From positions 1-64,000 of the forward strand of contig NZ_JAHKPM010000054.1 in NCBI RefSeq assembly GCF_018860525.1: 64,000 nucleotides of DNA. The letters run 5' to 3'. This stretch comes from Vibrio hepatarius (lineage in GTDB: Bacteria > Pseudomonadota > Gammaproteobacteria > Enterobacterales > Vibrionaceae). Positions 63,068-64,000 of the stretch are shown one piece after another. Each line of letters opens with the position of its first letter. The stretch's first letter is position 1. Below the pieces are notes generated by a model, which saw nothing but the letters and a program-made list of their open reading frames with translations, ran no database searches and was not told the origin of the DNA. Position numbers and translations under genes: made by a program.

Positions 63068-64000
63068 ATGGATAATCACACGATAATTCAAGCTTTCATC
63101 GATATCGTTGGCAGAAAAAACGTTTTAACCGCTGAGAAAAAAACTGAATACTATCGATCCGGTTTTCGTTCTGGAAAAGGTAAAGCGCTTGCGATACTGT
63201 TTCCCGGTTCACTTGTTGAACAGTGGCGCCTCTTAGAAACTGCGGTCAAATCTAATTGTATTATTATCATGCAAGCCGCCAAAACCGGACTTACCGAGGG
63301 CTCCACACCCAGTGGTGAAGACTACGATCGCGATGTCGTTATTATCAATATAATGCGCATCAATACCTTACACCTTATCGATGGTGGTAAACAAGTCGTG
63401 AGTTTGCCCGGTGTTAGCCTTCACCAATTGGAAAAAAAACTCAAAACGGTCAATCGTGCTCCCCATTCGGTTATTGGTTCTTCTTCAATTGGTGCAACTG
63501 TTATCGGTGGCATTGCCAATAACTCAGGAGGTGCACTTGTTAAGCGCGGCCCTGCCTACACTGAGTTTTCACTATTTGGTCGAGTAACAAAGGATGGTAA
63601 GTTAGAGCTGGTAAACCACCTTGGAATTGAAGGATTAGGTAATACACCAGAAGAAATTCTCACTAATATCGAGCAAGGTAATTTTACACCCGACAGTATA
63701 GTTAACAGTGATGCTATGGCTTCAGATAAAGAATATGAGGCTCGAGTACGCAATATAGATTCAGATAGCCCATCTCGTTTCAATGCGGATCCTAGACGTC
63801 TATTTGAAGCAAGTGGCTGCGCTGGTAAGCTTGCGGTGTTTGCGGTTCGAGTCGACACCAATACGGTCCCTGAAAATGAGCAACTTTTCTATATAGGATG
63901 CAATGACTCTGCAATGCTTAGTCAACTTAGGCGCGATATGCTGAGCCAGTTTACGCATCTTCCTGAAATGGGCGAGTATATGCATCGAGATATATTCAAC
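63068..64000 (+). CDS. dld: Quinone-dependent D-lactate dehydrogenase (partial)
   Basis: The gene starts with M-D-N-H-T-I-I-Q-A-F-I-D-I-V-G-R-K and runs open for 311 codons to the window edge, so the C-terminus is missing. FAD-binding segments of the family are present: L-F-P-G-S-L-V-E-Q-W, A-A-K-T-G-L-T-E-G-S-T-P-S-G, and S-S-I-G-A-T-V-I-G-G-I-A-N-N-S-G-G-A-L-V near residue 145-160. It oxidises D-lactate to pyruvate at the cytoplasmic face of the inner membrane and passes electrons to quinone. Confidence 0.92.
   Translation, partial: MDNHTIIQAFIDIVGRKNVLTAEKKTEYYRSGFRSGKGKALAILFPGSLVEQWRLLETAVKSNCIIIMQAAKTGLTEGSTPSGEDYDRDVVIINIMRINTLHLIDGGKQVVSLPGVSLHQLEKKLKTVNRAPHSVIGSSSIGATVIGGIANNSGGALVKRGPAYTEFSLFGRVTKDGKLELVNHLGIEGLGNTPEEILTNIEQGNFTPDSIVNSDAMASDKEYEARVRNIDSDSPSRFNADPRRLFEASGCAGKLAVFAVRVDTNTVPENEQLFYIGCNDSAMLSQLRRDMLSQFTHLPEMGEYMHRDIFN

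Overview
The window looks like a stretch of a Vibrio-type gammaproteobacterial chromosome, probably the second chromosome. This rests on the AT-rich composition and on typical Vibrio protein families: YggL, DUF2058, DUF2982, Dps, a YcbB-type L,D-transpeptidase, a GTP cyclohydrolase II, a tandem glycine riboswitch in front of an AGCS symporter, and the order hpd-hmgA-fahA-maiA for tyrosine breakdown. Species identity cannot be settled from the sequence alone. No rRNA, tRNA or CRISPR array was recognised.

Layout. 1-7.3 kb: a partial secreted metal-dependent hydrolase, a small exported protein, a hybrid histidine kinase, a small membrane protein, and a secreted 677-residue protein joining an ADP-ribosyltransferase domain (R, S-S-S, E-x-E) to a 2H phosphoesterase domain (two H-x-T motifs). 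7.5-11.5 kb: tyrosine/phenylalanine catabolism operon, ending in homogentisate ring cleavage. 11.7-21.4 kb: housekeeping and small accessory genes, mostly on the minus strand (GNAT acetyltransferases, VOC, MmcQ, P-loop NTPase, PilZ, Dps, DUF2982). 21.4-24.4 kb: metallo-beta-lactamase-fold hydrolase and two cell-wall enzymes (M15-like, LdtD-like). 24.5-29.4 kb: a probable Fur-controlled iron cluster of two imelysins, a di-heme oxidoreductase and a DUF1513 protein. 29.5-40 kb: ribA, a BLUF blue-light sensor, a LysR regulator facing an EmrAB-type pump, two coupled GNATs, a GGDEF-EAL protein, coiled-coil and small membrane proteins, and YggL. 40.1-46.5 kb: glycine riboswitch and symporter, an NAD salvage block (nicotinamidase, NrtR-type regulator, pncB) and an M32 carboxypeptidase.

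46.5-53.8 kb is an accessory island. It holds a DUF4365 protein, a REP-associated (RAYT-type) transposase bracketed by tandem 27-bp repeats in opposite orientation, a decayed integron-type integrase start, two paralogous genes with a conserved His-Asp-Gln-Cys arrangement typical of clan CE cysteine proteases/acetyltransferases, a probable CesT-like secretion chaperone, and a hydrophobic protein. This reads as a type III-style effector cassette without its own secretion machinery, and it is the most novel part of the window together with the ADP-ribosyltransferase fusion.

53.8-62.6 kb is a catabolic cluster: DUF3726 protein, an unrecognised 572-residue protein, BCCT transporter, M19 dipeptidase, aldehyde dehydrogenase and RidA, with a divergent LysR regulator and a perfect palindrome between them, then a KDPG/KHG-type aldolase. 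The substrate is probably a quaternary amine or imino acid, but this is inference. The window ends inside a quinone-linked D-lactate dehydrogenase gene.
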